14,092 bases of DNA from an uncultured Bulleidia sp. (GCA_934754415.1 CAKVIS010000042.1:1-14092), one strand, 5' to 3'; shown: positions 1 to 6,895, numbered from the stretch's first letter. Made by a program: numbers and translations. Notes: generated by a model from the letters alone, not told the origin.

Positions 1-50
1 AAGAGAGCAGGACTTGATGTTGTTAAATCATTTGCCTGCTCTCTTTATTT
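1..50 (+). terminator. Intrinsic terminator of an upstream gene outside the window
   Basis: A perfect 11-bp inverted repeat, AAGAGAGCAGG (1-11) with CCTGCTCTCTT (35-45), is followed by a T-rich tract (TTTATTTT). The loop holds a small second stem, TGAT (15-18) with ATCA (27-30). This is a typical Rho-independent terminator for a + strand gene left of the window, and it insulates the promoter at 111-139. The 5' arm starts at base 1, so any further pairing to the left cannot be seen. Confidence 0.85.
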
Positions 51-110
51 TCACTTATCGGTGAATAGTAACAATATTATTCCAAAGACTAAGAAAAAAC
101 TAAAAATGTA

Positions 111-139
111 TTGAAATTGAAAGCGGTACCAGCTATACT
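111..139 (+). promoter_or_regulatory. Sigma-A promoter of the beta-glucoside operon
   Basis: The -35 box TTGAAA (111-116) and -10 box TATACT (134-139) each match the consensus at 5 of 6 positions and are separated by exactly 17 bp. Transcription would start near 146, just ahead of the RAT hairpin, so the RAT and terminator would form the 5' leader of the operon mRNA. The position between the upstream terminator and the antitermination leader supports the call. Confidence 0.8.
118..131 (+). promoter_or_regulatory. cre-like operator (CcpA catabolite repression)
   Basis: TGAAAGCGGTACCA matches 13 of 14 positions of the catabolite-responsive element consensus TGWAANCGNTNWCA; the mismatch is C at the second W. 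It lies wholly within the spacer between the -35 and -10 boxes, where bound CcpA would block RNA polymerase. CcpA itself is not in the window, so the regulator is inferred from the site. The prediction is repression of the operon when a preferred sugar is present, on top of antitermination control. Confidence 0.65.
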
Positions 140-157
140 TACAGCGTAATACAAATT

Positions 158-197
158 AAGACTTGTTACTTAATCTAAGCTATTAAGGCAAATTCTT
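158..197 (+). promoter_or_regulatory. Ribonucleic antiterminator (RAT) bound by LicT
   Basis: The leader folds into a BglG/LicT-type RAT: lower stem AAGA (158-161) with TCTT (194-197), upper stem TTAAT (170-174) with ATTAA (182-186), separated by the characteristic asymmetric internal loops. The conserved RAT segments TTGTTACT (163-170) and GGCAAA (187-192) are present in the expected places. Its 3' half (185-197) shares bases with the 5' arm of the downstream terminator (185-195), so the two hairpins cannot coexist. Binding of the antiterminator dimer would stabilise the RAT and allow read-through. Confidence 0.85.
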
Positions 198-247
198 ACA
201 TTAGGTTTATCGGAGGTGGTAAACTAAATGTTTGAATTTGCCTTTTT
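185..247 (+). terminator. Conditional terminator in the operon leader
   Basis: AAGGCAAATTC (185-195) pairs perfectly with GAATTTGCCTT (234-244), followed by a T run ending at 247. Within the loop, TTAGGTTTA and TAAACTAA form an inner stem with a one-base bulge. The 5' arm is shared with the RAT, the classic mutually exclusive arrangement. With inactive LicT, transcription should stop here, 25 bases before the first start codon. Confidence 0.85.
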
Positions 248-271
248 AATTTGTATTGGGGAAGGAGAATC

Positions 272-1153
272 ATGCTGGAGTTAGATAAACAGGTGTACAG
301 GACATTTAAAGTTGTGAACAACAATATTGTTATCGTTAAAGATTCAAACGGCCGTGAAATGATAGCGATAGGAAAGGGACTGGGGTTTAAAAAAAGTAAG
401 AATGATATTGTCTATCCTGAAGAAATTATGAGGACATATATTTATCTGGACAGGCAGAAAAATTTAAATCTTACTTTATTTGAAGAAGTACCTTTCGAAG
501 TGATTGAAGTATCACAACATATTATTGATTATGCTACGAAAACATTAAATCAAAAATATAATGTCAACTTACTTGTCAGTCTTTCGGATCATATTGATTT
601 CAGCGTTAAACAATTCAAAGAGGGAAATAACACACCTAAGTTGTTCAATGAAGAAATCAAGAGATTCTATAAAGAGGAGTACCAGGTAGGTAAGTATGCT
701 ATCAGATATATCAACGAAACTCTGCATGTAGATCTTCCAAAAGATGAAGCAACATCTATTGCTTTCCATCTGATAGTCGCGTCTCAGGAAAAAACAAATA
801 TTGAAACAAGAGAATTGCTCGAGGGCGTGAACAACATTGTGGATATCACAATGAAATATCTTGGAAATCAAATAGATGAAGATTCATTAGCGTATTCAAG
901 GTACATTATTCATCTGAAATTTTTCTTAAGCAGAATTGTCAGTCATCAGACTTCTAACGGTTCTATCGAGGTGACAAATATATTTGGTCAGCTGGTCACA
1001 AAGTATGAAGGCGTAGACAGATGTATTCAGGAAATCAGTGAATTTATAGATGAAAAGTTCAATTACAGATGTACCGATGAAGATTGTATTTATTTAATGA
1101 TTCATATTGTAAGGCTGTATGAGCTGCAAAGAGAGGACAATACTAATGGCTAA
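272..1153 (+). CDS. licT: LicT/BglG-family transcriptional antiterminator
   Basis: The 293-residue product is an RNA-binding antiterminator that stabilises the RAT hairpin in its own leader. The N-terminal co-antiterminator domain (about 1-58) shows the family pattern VVNNNIVIV and GKGLGFKK. Two PTS regulation domains follow, and all four regulatory histidines are visible: His107 (SDHIDF) and His166 (AFHL) in PRD1, His214 (IIHL) and His278 (MIHI) in PRD2. In this family the PTS EIIB inactivates through PRD1 phosphorylation, and HPr activates through PRD2. I chose ATG 272, behind GAAGGAG (261-267), over an in-frame TTG at 251 because the family begins near here and the TTG lacks a ribosome site. 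The 3' end overlaps the EIIBC gene by 8 bases, implying translational coupling. The window shows function class, not the exact sugar; licT versus bglG is naming preference. Confidence 0.95.
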   Translation: MLELDKQVYRTFKVVNNNIVIVKDSNGREMIAIGKGLGFKKSKNDIVYPEEIMRTYIYLDRQKNLNLTLFEEVPFEVIEVSQHIIDYATKTLNQKYNVNLLVSLSDHIDFSVKQFKEGNNTPKLFNEEIKRFYKEEYQVGKYAIRYINETLHVDLPKDEATSIAFHLIVASQEKTNIETRELLEGVNNIVDITMKYLGNQIDEDSLAYSRYIIHLKFFLSRIVSHQTSNGSIEVTNIFGQLVTKYEGVDRCIQEISEFIDEKFNYRCTDEDCIYLMIHIVRLYELQREDNTNG

Positions 1154-2534
1154 AATAGATTATGATAATTTGACAAAACAGATAGTGGAATATGTTGGTG
1201 GTGTCGAAAATATCAAAACAATTACACATTGCGTAACGCGTTTAAGATTATATTTGAATGACAGAAATAAAGCAGAGGATGAGAAAATTAAAAATCTGCC
1301 TGGAGTATTAGGCGTGGTTTATGGCAATCAACAGTATCAGATTATTCTTGGTGAACACTTATTCCCTGTATTTGATAATCTTGAAAAGAATTACTCTGTA
1401 CAAACAGAAGCTCCAATTAATGAGAATCTTGATGGAGATCTTGTGTCTGGCAATGAGAAGAAGAACTTCAAATACTATTTTGAAAAGGCAATTACATTTA
1501 TGTCTCAGTCGCTGACACCATTCATTACAGTAGTATATGGTGCAGGTATGCTGAAAGTAATTCTCTCTTTACTGAATTACTTCTTCCCATCAGTAGCAAG
1601 TACTACAGCATATACAATGCTTAACTTTATGTCCAGTGCACCATTCTACTTTATGCCTGTATTAGTGGCATACGGTACCAGCAAGGTCTTAAAGTCCAAC
1701 CCTGCCTTTTCCATGGCAATTGCATTGACGCTGGTATATCCTGCATTTGACACTATTATGACTGCTGGAGAAGCTACTACAATGTTTGGTCTTCCGGTGC
1801 ATTTAGCTTCCTATGGCAGTACATTACTTCCTGGTATTTTTACAGCTATTTTATGTGCATATCTGGAAAGATTCTTCTATAGAGTTATTCCTGGATTATT
1901 CAGAAGTGTGTTTGCTCCATTATGTGTATTCTTAATTGGTTTTCCAATCGTTGTATTAGCATTAGGTCCTATTGGTAATGTTGTTGGTTCCTGGATTGTT
2001 GCAGGTATTATCTGGTTACAGGCACATGTAGGTGGATTTGCTCCGGGTATTATTGCAGCTGCTCAGCCATTCCTGGTTATGATGGGTGTAAATATGTTGC
2101 CGGTAGCTCCTATGATGGAATTATTCTCTCGTACAGGATATGACAATGTATTCAGACCTGGTTGGATTTTACATAACATTTCTGAAGGCGGTTCCTGCTG
2201 TGCTGTTGCTTTAAAAACTAAAGATAAAGAATTCAGAGCAACTGCACTGTCTGCTGGTATCGGTGCTATGCTTTCTGGTGTATCTGAACCTGCATTATAT
2301 GGTGTTAACCTTCGTTTGAAGAAACCGATGATCAGTCTTGTTGCAGGTGGTATTGCTGGTGGTGCTGTTGCCGGATTTATGGGTGCTAAAGCTTTTGCGA
2401 TGGGTTATTCTTCTATCCTTGGTGTGGTTATTTTTGAAAAGACTATGGGTGCTATTCTTGCTGGTGTTGCTGTTTCCTTCGTAGTCTCCTTTCTATGCAC
2501 TTATGTTTTATATGATGGAAAGAGCATCAAGTAA
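1146..2534 (+). CDS. PTS beta-glucoside transporter subunit EIIBC
   Basis: This 462-residue membrane permease imports a beta-glucoside and phosphorylates it at C6. The EIIB domain (about 1-85) carries the phosphorylated cysteine, Cys29, in THCVTRLR. The EIIC domain (about 115-455) is a series of hydrophobic segments and holds the family loop SGVSEPALYGV plus a conserved GGSCCAVA stretch. Full-length BglF-type proteins also have a C-terminal EIIA domain; here the protein stops after EIIC and EIIA is encoded by the next gene. The start ATG 1146 overlaps licT by 8 bases and has GAGAGG at 1131-1136; an in-frame upstream ATG at 1119 lies inside licT and would only add residues unlike the family. 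Cellobiose, gentiobiose or an aryl-glucoside are possible substrates, and the sequence does not decide among them. Confidence 0.93.
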   Translation: MAKIDYDNLTKQIVEYVGGVENIKTITHCVTRLRLYLNDRNKAEDEKIKNLPGVLGVVYGNQQYQIILGEHLFPVFDNLEKNYSVQTEAPINENLDGDLVSGNEKKNFKYYFEKAITFMSQSLTPFITVVYGAGMLKVILSLLNYFFPSVASTTAYTMLNFMSSAPFYFMPVLVAYGTSKVLKSNPAFSMAIALTLVYPAFDTIMTAGEATTMFGLPVHLASYGSTLLPGIFTAILCAYLERFFYRVIPGLFRSVFAPLCVFLIGFPIVVLALGPIGNVVGSWIVAGIIWLQAHVGGFAPGIIAAAQPFLVMMGVNMLPVAPMMELFSRTGYDNVFRPGWILHNISEGGSCCAVALKTKDKEFRATALSAGIGAMLSGVSEPALYGVNLRLKKPMISLVAGGIAGGAVAGFMGAKAFAMGYSSILGVVIFEKTMGAILAGVAVSFVVSFLCTYVLYDGKSIK

Positions 2535-2536
2535 GC

Positions 2537-3016
2537 ATGTTTAAGTTATTTTCGAAAAAAGAAGAAGTAAACCCAAATGATTTTACAGCTGTGGTAAGTG
2601 GAGAAATTATTCCACTTACTGCAGTGAATGATGAGGTGTTTTCTAAAGGTATGATGGGACCTGGTGTAGCAATTATTCCAGATGGTGATGTGGTTGTTGC
2701 TCCCTGCAATGGAGAGATTACAATGTTGTTTCCTACCATGCATGCTTTTGGAATGAAAAATGCAGATGGTGTTGAAATTTTGGTGCATATCGGTATTGAT
2801 ACAGTGAACAAGCAAGGTGTTGGCTTTAAAAAGTTTGTAGAAGCAGGAACTGTTGTCCATAGAGGGGATAAAATCATTCGCATGAATTCCTATGATTTAA
2901 AACAGGAAGGATATGACCTGACAACAATGATGATTTTCCCTGGATGTGAAAAAGAAATGAGTTTTACTACAAGTGGATATGCTAAAAATGGTAAGACTGC
3001 AGTAGCCAAGTATTAA
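2537..3016 (+). CDS. PTS EIIA component, glucose/beta-glucoside (Crr) family
   Basis: The 159-residue cytosolic protein passes phosphate from HPr to Cys29 of the EIIBC. It belongs to the EIIA-Glc fold: VVAPCNGEI, FPTMHAFGM and ILVHIGIDTV are visible. His84 in the last motif is the predicted phosphorylated residue, and His69 is the partner histidine. The gene starts 2 bases after the EIIBC stop with only a weak upstream GGAAAG stretch, so translation is probably coupled. Encoding it apart from EIIBC, when many homologues are IIBCA fusions, leaves open that this EIIA also serves other permeases. Length is normal for the family and no key residue is missing. Confidence 0.93.
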   Translation: MFKLFSKKEEVNPNDFTAVVSGEIIPLTAVNDEVFSKGMMGPGVAIIPDGDVVVAPCNGEITMLFPTMHAFGMKNADGVEILVHIGIDTVNKQGVGFKKFVEAGTVVHRGDKIIRMNSYDLKQEGYDLTTMMIFPGCEKEMSFTTSGYAKNGKTAVAKY

Positions 3017-3033
3017 GAAAGAAGGAGAATAGT

Positions 3034-4470
3034 ATGGCTTTATTAAATAAACAAGTAAAAAAAGAATTTCCTGAAGGATTTTTATGGGGTGGTGCAGTAG
3101 CTGCCAATCAGTGTGAAGGTGCTTATCTGGAAGATGGGAAACAGATGTCTACGGCAGATATCAAGGCAAGAGGCTTTTTCGGAGGATTGAGAAGAGATGC
3201 GGAGTATTATCCTACTCATAAGGCTATTGACTTCTATCACACCTATAAGAGTGATTTGAAATTGATGGCTGAAGCTAATTTCAATATCTTCAGAACATCT
3301 ATCAACTGGACAAGAATTTATCCTACAGGTGAAGAAGAAACTCCAAATCAAAAAGGACTGGATTTCTATCATGATATGTTTAAATACTGTCATGAACTGG
3401 GAATGAAAGTGATGGTTACTATTTCTCATTATGAAACGCCGTTGTATTTAGTAGATACATATGGTGGATGGGATAATCGTAAATTTATTGAGTTTTATAT
3501 GAAGTTTGTCAGAACGATTGTTGATAATCTTGACGATGTTGTTGATTACTGGCTGACATTTAATGAAATTGGCAACGCAGCTGTAAAACCTATCTGTTGG
3601 GATGCTGCATGTATTTACCCTGACAGCGAAAATCTGCTGCAAAGAATGTATCAGGCAGCACATCACCAGTTTGTAGCAAGTGCACTTGCAGTAAAGTATA
3701 TTCATCAGCATTCTAACCATGCTAAAGTTGGTGCAATGATTGCCTATAAGACAGTGTATCCTTACACATGTAACCCAAAAGATGTTATTGCTGCTGAAAA
3801 AGAAAAGAGAAAAGAGTATTTCTTCTCCGATGTTCAGGTAAGAGGAAAGTATCCGGATTATATCTGGCAGTATTTTGAAGAAAATAATATCAAGATTACT
3901 TTTGAAGAAGGTGACGAAGAAATTATTGCTTCTTATCCTGTAGACTTCATTACATTCTCTTATTACAGAAGCAGAGTAGTATCTTCTGAAGAGACTGAAG
4001 CTGCTGAAAAGATTATTGATACAAATACACTTGAAGGTATTGTGAATCCATATTTACCAAAGACAGGATGGGGATGGTCAGTTGACCCAGACGGATTAAT
4101 GCTGGCTTTACAGGATTTATATGACAGATATCAGAAGCCATTGTTTATTTCTGAAAATGGATTAGGTGCTATTGACACTGTAGAAGAAGGTAATGTAATT
4201 AATGATGATTATCGTATTGATTACATGAGAAAACATGTTCAGGCTATGCAAAGAGCTATTGAAAAGGGTGTTGATCTGTTTGGATATACTATGTGGGGTC
4301 CTATTGATATTGTTTCTAATGGTACAGGACAGATGTCAAAGAGATATGGCATCATCTACGTTGATCTGGATGACGAAGGAAATGGTACAGGAAACAGATA
4401 TCTGAAGAAGAGTTACAATTGGTACAAGACAGTCATTGGTACTAATGGCAAAGATTTAGGAATTGAATAA
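3034..4470 (+). CDS. bglA: 6-phospho-beta-glucosidase, GH1 family
   Basis: This 478-residue cytosolic enzyme hydrolyses the phosphorylated beta-glucoside delivered by the PTS, giving glucose 6-phosphate and an aglycone or glucose. The GH1 N-terminal signature FPEGFLWGGAVAANQCEGA is present. Glu178 in TFNEI is the acid/base and Glu374 in FISENG the nucleophile. The C-terminal phosphate loop SKRYG gives Lys436 and Tyr438, the residues that distinguish 6-phospho enzymes from plain beta-glucosidases. Gly430 stands where many homologues have a serine, while Ser428 is nearby. ATG 3034 follows GAAGGAG (3021-3027) by 6 bases and lies 17 bases after the EIIA gene. It is the last gene before a strong terminator. 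The symbol bglA is used in the generic sense. Confidence 0.95.
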   Translation: MALLNKQVKKEFPEGFLWGGAVAANQCEGAYLEDGKQMSTADIKARGFFGGLRRDAEYYPTHKAIDFYHTYKSDLKLMAEANFNIFRTSINWTRIYPTGEEETPNQKGLDFYHDMFKYCHELGMKVMVTISHYETPLYLVDTYGGWDNRKFIEFYMKFVRTIVDNLDDVVDYWLTFNEIGNAAVKPICWDAACIYPDSENLLQRMYQAAHHQFVASALAVKYIHQHSNHAKVGAMIAYKTVYPYTCNPKDVIAAEKEKRKEYFFSDVQVRGKYPDYIWQYFEENNIKITFEEGDEEIIASYPVDFITFSYYRSRVVSSEETEAAEKIIDTNTLEGIVNPYLPKTGWGWSVDPDGLMLALQDLYDRYQKPLFISENGLGAIDTVEEGNVINDDYRIDYMRKHVQAMQRAIEKGVDLFGYTMWGPIDIVSNGTGQMSKRYGIIYVDLDDEGNGTGNRYLKKSYNWYKTVIGTNGKDLGIE

Positions 4471-4473
4471 AAT
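4445..4473 (+). promoter_or_regulatory. Candidate promoter for the HAD phosphatase gene, abutting the terminator
   Basis: ATGGCA (4445-4450, 4 of 6 matches to the -35 consensus) and TAAAAT (4468-4473, 5 of 6) are 17 bp apart and overlap the end of the glycosidase gene. A start near 4480 would fall within the 5' arm of the terminator, so such a transcript would lack the first bases of that arm. The DNA is AT-rich and the -35 is weak, so this could be chance. Confidence 0.3.
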
Positions 4474-4477
4474 ATAG

Positions 4478-4513
4478 AAAAAGATGTTCAATGTGTTACA
4501 GAACATCTTTTTT
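4478..4513 (+). terminator. Terminator closing the beta-glucoside operon
   Basis: A perfect 12-bp stem, AAAAAGATGTTC (4478-4489) with GAACATCTTTTT (4501-4512), has an 11-base loop and a T run at 4508-4513. The A run on the other side could also make it act on minus-strand transcripts. It lies 7 bases after the glycosidase stop and only 3 bases before the ribosome site of the next gene, which is unusually tight. Confidence 0.88.
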
Positions 4514-4529
4514 ATCAGGAGGTGTGAAT

Positions 4530-5348
4530 ATGTCAATATTGTTTTTAGATGTAGATGGGACATTAATTAATTACAAAGCGCAAATACCATCATCAGCAAA
4601 AGAGGCGGTTATTGCAGCAAGAAAAAATGCGCATTTTGTATTTTTGTGTACTGGATGTTCTAAACAGGAAATATTGGAAAGACATTTTGATTTTGAATTG
4701 GACGGTCTTATTGGAGGAAATGGGAATTATATTGAAGTACAGGGTACAGAAATATTTCATAAACCATTAACTTATGTTCAATGTAAACACTTTACAGATT
4801 GGTGTATGTCAAGATCGCTTGCCTATAGATTTGAGTGTAACAGTGGCATATATATCAGTGATGATTATATGGAAAAGTCAATACAGGCTCGGATGAAATA
4901 TGCATTTGGTAATAATAAATCAGCTGTAAATGCACCAACAAACCCAGCTTTTAGAAAAATGACAACAAAATATAGAGAGGATGTAAATAAGACAGCATTT
5001 GTATTAAATAGTTATCAAGATTATCTGGATGCCGTGAAAGAGTTTGATGATATGGTTGTGGGAACCTGGGGTGGACAAGGTCAACTTGCACTTTATGGAG
5101 ACACCAGTCCTAAAGGAATCAGTAAAGAATTTGCTATCAATAAGGTACTGGACTATTTACATATAGATAAAAAAGAATCTATCTGTTTTGGGGATTCTTC
5201 AAGTGATCTTCCTATGTTCAATGCCTGTAATATAAAGATTGCCATGAAAAATGGAAATGACGAAATAAAGCAAAAAGCAACCTATATTGCTGATGATGTA
5301 GATGATGATGGAGTATATAAAATGTTCAAACATTTAAAAATAATTTAA
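4530..5348 (+). CDS. HAD-superfamily phosphatase, Cof type (IIB)
   Basis: The 272-residue product is a small-molecule phosphatase of the Cof/YidA group, which act on sugar phosphates and related metabolites. Motif I is DVDGT with nucleophile Asp7 and acid Asp9; motif II is CTG with Thr41; motif III is Lys195 in SPKG; motif IV is GDSSSD with Asp222 and Asp226. The region between motifs II and III (about 80-190) is the C2-type cap that sets specificity, and it suggests no particular substrate. ATG 4530 has an ideal AGGAGG (4517-4522) 7 bases upstream; an in-frame ATG further left lies inside the terminator and has no ribosome site. The location right after a beta-glucoside operon suggests relief of sugar-phosphate stress, which is inference only. 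Confidence 0.9.
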   Translation: MSILFLDVDGTLINYKAQIPSSAKEAVIAARKNAHFVFLCTGCSKQEILERHFDFELDGLIGGNGNYIEVQGTEIFHKPLTYVQCKHFTDWCMSRSLAYRFECNSGIYISDDYMEKSIQARMKYAFGNNKSAVNAPTNPAFRKMTTKYREDVNKTAFVLNSYQDYLDAVKEFDDMVVGTWGGQGQLALYGDTSPKGISKEFAINKVLDYLHIDKKESICFGDSSSDLPMFNACNIKIAMKNGNDEIKQKATYIADDVDDDGVYKMFKHLKII

Positions 5349-5414
5349 TACTATGCATATAAAAAACAATGTTAAATACATTTCAGAAGATTGTGAAAAT
5401 TTGTGTATTACTTT

Positions 5415-5444
5415 ATGGCATGAATGGTTTTTAGATAGTATAGT
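5415..5444 (+). promoter_or_regulatory. Candidate promoter for the HPr-D-LDH fusion gene
   Basis: ATGGCA (5415-5420, 4 of 6) and TATAGT (5439-5444, 5 of 6) are 18 bp apart in the 128-base gap between the HAD gene and the fusion gene, with AAAGGAG following at 5455-5461. No terminator hairpin was seen in this gap, so read-through from the HAD gene is also possible. The -35 is weak. Confidence 0.35.
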
Positions 5445-5476
5445 AGTTGTAGTTAAAGGAGTTGAAAAACAATTTT

Positions 5477-6775
5477 ATGAAAAAGTTTGATTATGAAGTG
5501 ACGAATGCATTGGGTATTCATGCACGTCCTGCAGCTATGATTGCACAGGCCTGCACTAACTATAAAGCATCAGTTATGATTGAATGCAATGGTGAACAGG
5601 CATCTGGTAATAATGTATTACAGATTCTGGCATTACATGCGGCAAAGGGTTCTGTACTTCACATTGTTTTTGATGGGGAAGATGAAGATGCCTGCCAGAA
5701 GGAAGTGGAGGAAGTTCTGAAGGAGATTGCTCCTAAGGATAAACCTGCCAGTCTGTTACATGTAGCTTTCTTTGGCACAAAAGAATATGATCGTTTATTC
5801 TTCTCAGAATTATCCAAGGATAAAGGAGAAGGCACATACAATGTGGATATTACTTACTTTAACAGCCGTCTGACATCTGAAACAGTACATCTGGCACAGG
5901 GCTTTGAAGCAGTATGTATTTTCGTTAATGATGAAGCACCACGTCCTGTTGTAGAACAGCTGGCAAAGGGCGGAGTTAAACTGATTCTGTTACGTTGCGC
6001 AGGATTTAATAATGTGGATCTTGATGCTTGTAAGGAACATGGTATTACAGTATTACGTGTTCCTGCATATTCTCCATATGCAGTTGCAGAACATGCCATG
6101 TCCATTATTCAGGCCGCAAACAGAAGAATTAACCGTGCCTATAATAAAGTAAAAGATAACAACTTCTCTTTAAATGGCTTATTGGGTGTGGACTTGCACA
6201 ATAAAGTAGCAGGTATCATGGGCACAGGAAGAATTGGTCAGATTATGGCAAGAATCTGCAAAGGCTATGGTATGACCGTACTTGGATGGGATGCATACCC
6301 TAATAAGAAGCTGGAAGAAGAAGGTCTGTTAACTTACGTTTCCAAAGAAGAACTTCTTAAAAAAGCTGATCTGATCAGTTTACATGCTCCGTTGATTATG
6401 GGAGATGGTGGAACATACCATCTGATTGATGAAGAAGCTATCAATATGATGAAAGATGGTGTCATGCTGGTAAATACTTCCAGAGGACCATTAATTGATG
6501 TAGATGCACTGATCAAGGGATTACGTGCCAATAAGTTCCATGCTGTGGCACTGGACGTATACGAAGGCGAAGATTCCAACGTCTATACAGACCATTCTGA
6601 TGATATGATGCAGAATTCTGTAGTAGCTCGTCTTGTGACATTCCCTAACCTGATTTTGACATCTCATCAGGCATTCTTCACACGTGAGGCATTACAGGCT
6701 ATTGCGTCTGTCACAATGGAAAATGCAAGAAACTTCAATGAAGGATTCCCTTACGGCCCTGCAGAAGTAAAATAA
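5477..6775 (+). CDS. HPr domain fused to D-lactate dehydrogenase
   Basis: One continuous 432-residue frame joins two complete domains. Residues 1-about 88 are HPr: TNALGIHARPA places the phosphorylatable His at exactly position 15, with Arg17 beside it. At position 46, where HPr kinase/phosphorylase modifies a serine, the sequence is Asn (GNNVLQ). A short linker (IAPKDKPAS) leads to an LdhA-type 2-hydroxyacid dehydrogenase from about residue 94: AFFGTK start, RCAGFNNVDL, NAD loop GTGRIG (249-254) with Asp272, catalytic Arg336 (NTSRG), Glu365 (YEGED) and His397 (SHQAF). It should reduce pyruvate to D-lactate with NADH. ATG 5477 fits the HPr N-terminus; AAAGGAG (5455-5461) is a rather long 15 bases away, but an in-frame TTG at 5462 directly abuts it and is less likely. 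A terminator follows at once. Phosphorylation-dependent control of the dehydrogenase is inference. Confidence 0.93.
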   Translation: MKKFDYEVTNALGIHARPAAMIAQACTNYKASVMIECNGEQASGNNVLQILALHAAKGSVLHIVFDGEDEDACQKEVEEVLKEIAPKDKPASLLHVAFFGTKEYDRLFFSELSKDKGEGTYNVDITYFNSRLTSETVHLAQGFEAVCIFVNDEAPRPVVEQLAKGGVKLILLRCAGFNNVDLDACKEHGITVLRVPAYSPYAVAEHAMSIIQAANRRINRAYNKVKDNNFSLNGLLGVDLHNKVAGIMGTGRIGQIMARICKGYGMTVLGWDAYPNKKLEEEGLLTYVSKEELLKKADLISLHAPLIMGDGGTYHLIDEEAINMMKDGVMLVNTSRGPLIDVDALIKGLRANKFHAVALDVYEGEDSNVYTDHSDDMMQNSVVARLVTFPNLILTSHQAFFTREALQAIASVTMENARNFNEGFPYGPAEVK

Positions 6776-6785
6776 TTTCAATCAG

Positions 6786-6825
6786 AGGTTCTTTTGGAAG
6801 AGACAACTTCCATGGAACCTTTTTT
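6786..6825 (+). terminator. Terminator after the HPr-D-LDH gene
   Basis: AGGTTC (6786-6791) pairs with GAACCT (6815-6820), and an inner stem TGGAAG (6795-6800) pairs with CTTCCA (6807-6812) around a six-base loop. A small internal loop separates the stems, and a T run ends at 6825. It lies 11 bases after the stop codon and makes the fusion gene the end of its transcript. Confidence 0.88.
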
Positions 6826-6838
6826 ATATTTTGATGAA

Positions 6839-6849
6839 TGTGATAGAAT
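6839..6849 (+). promoter_or_regulatory. Candidate extended -10 promoter for the hydS-phosphatase pair
   Basis: TGTGATAGAAT is an extended -10 element: TGTG motif, one base, then TAGAAT (6844-6849, 5 of 6 to TATAAT). No good -35 is seen because the expected position falls in the T run of the preceding terminator, which is tolerated by extended -10 promoters. A start near 6856 would give a leader of about 40 bases. Confidence 0.45.
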
Positions 6850-6895
6850 GAAATCAATATAAAAGAGTTGAACATATACAATAAGCGAGGCTGTT

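Noticed and set aside
4491..4529. Upstream in-frame start for the HAD gene
   Set aside because: It begins within the terminator loop and lacks a ribosome site. ATG 4530 has a perfect AGGAGG and gives the standard HAD N-terminus.
5368..5385. GTTAAAT near 5370 as a second Rex half-site or operator
   Set aside because: No symmetric partner was found. The stretch is generic AT-rich intergenic sequence.
5391..5408. Rex-like half site TTGTGAA upstream of the HPr-D-LDH gene
   Set aside because: Rex operators need an inverted TTCACAA at fixed spacing. The second half here reads TGTGTAT, so only one half-site is present, which is expected by chance in AT-rich DNA.
5462..6775. Possibility that the HPr-D-LDH fusion is a frameshift artefact of two genes
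   Set aside because: The frame is continuous through a plausible linker, both domains are full length, and no ribosome site or internal start is seen at the junction (about 5740-5760).
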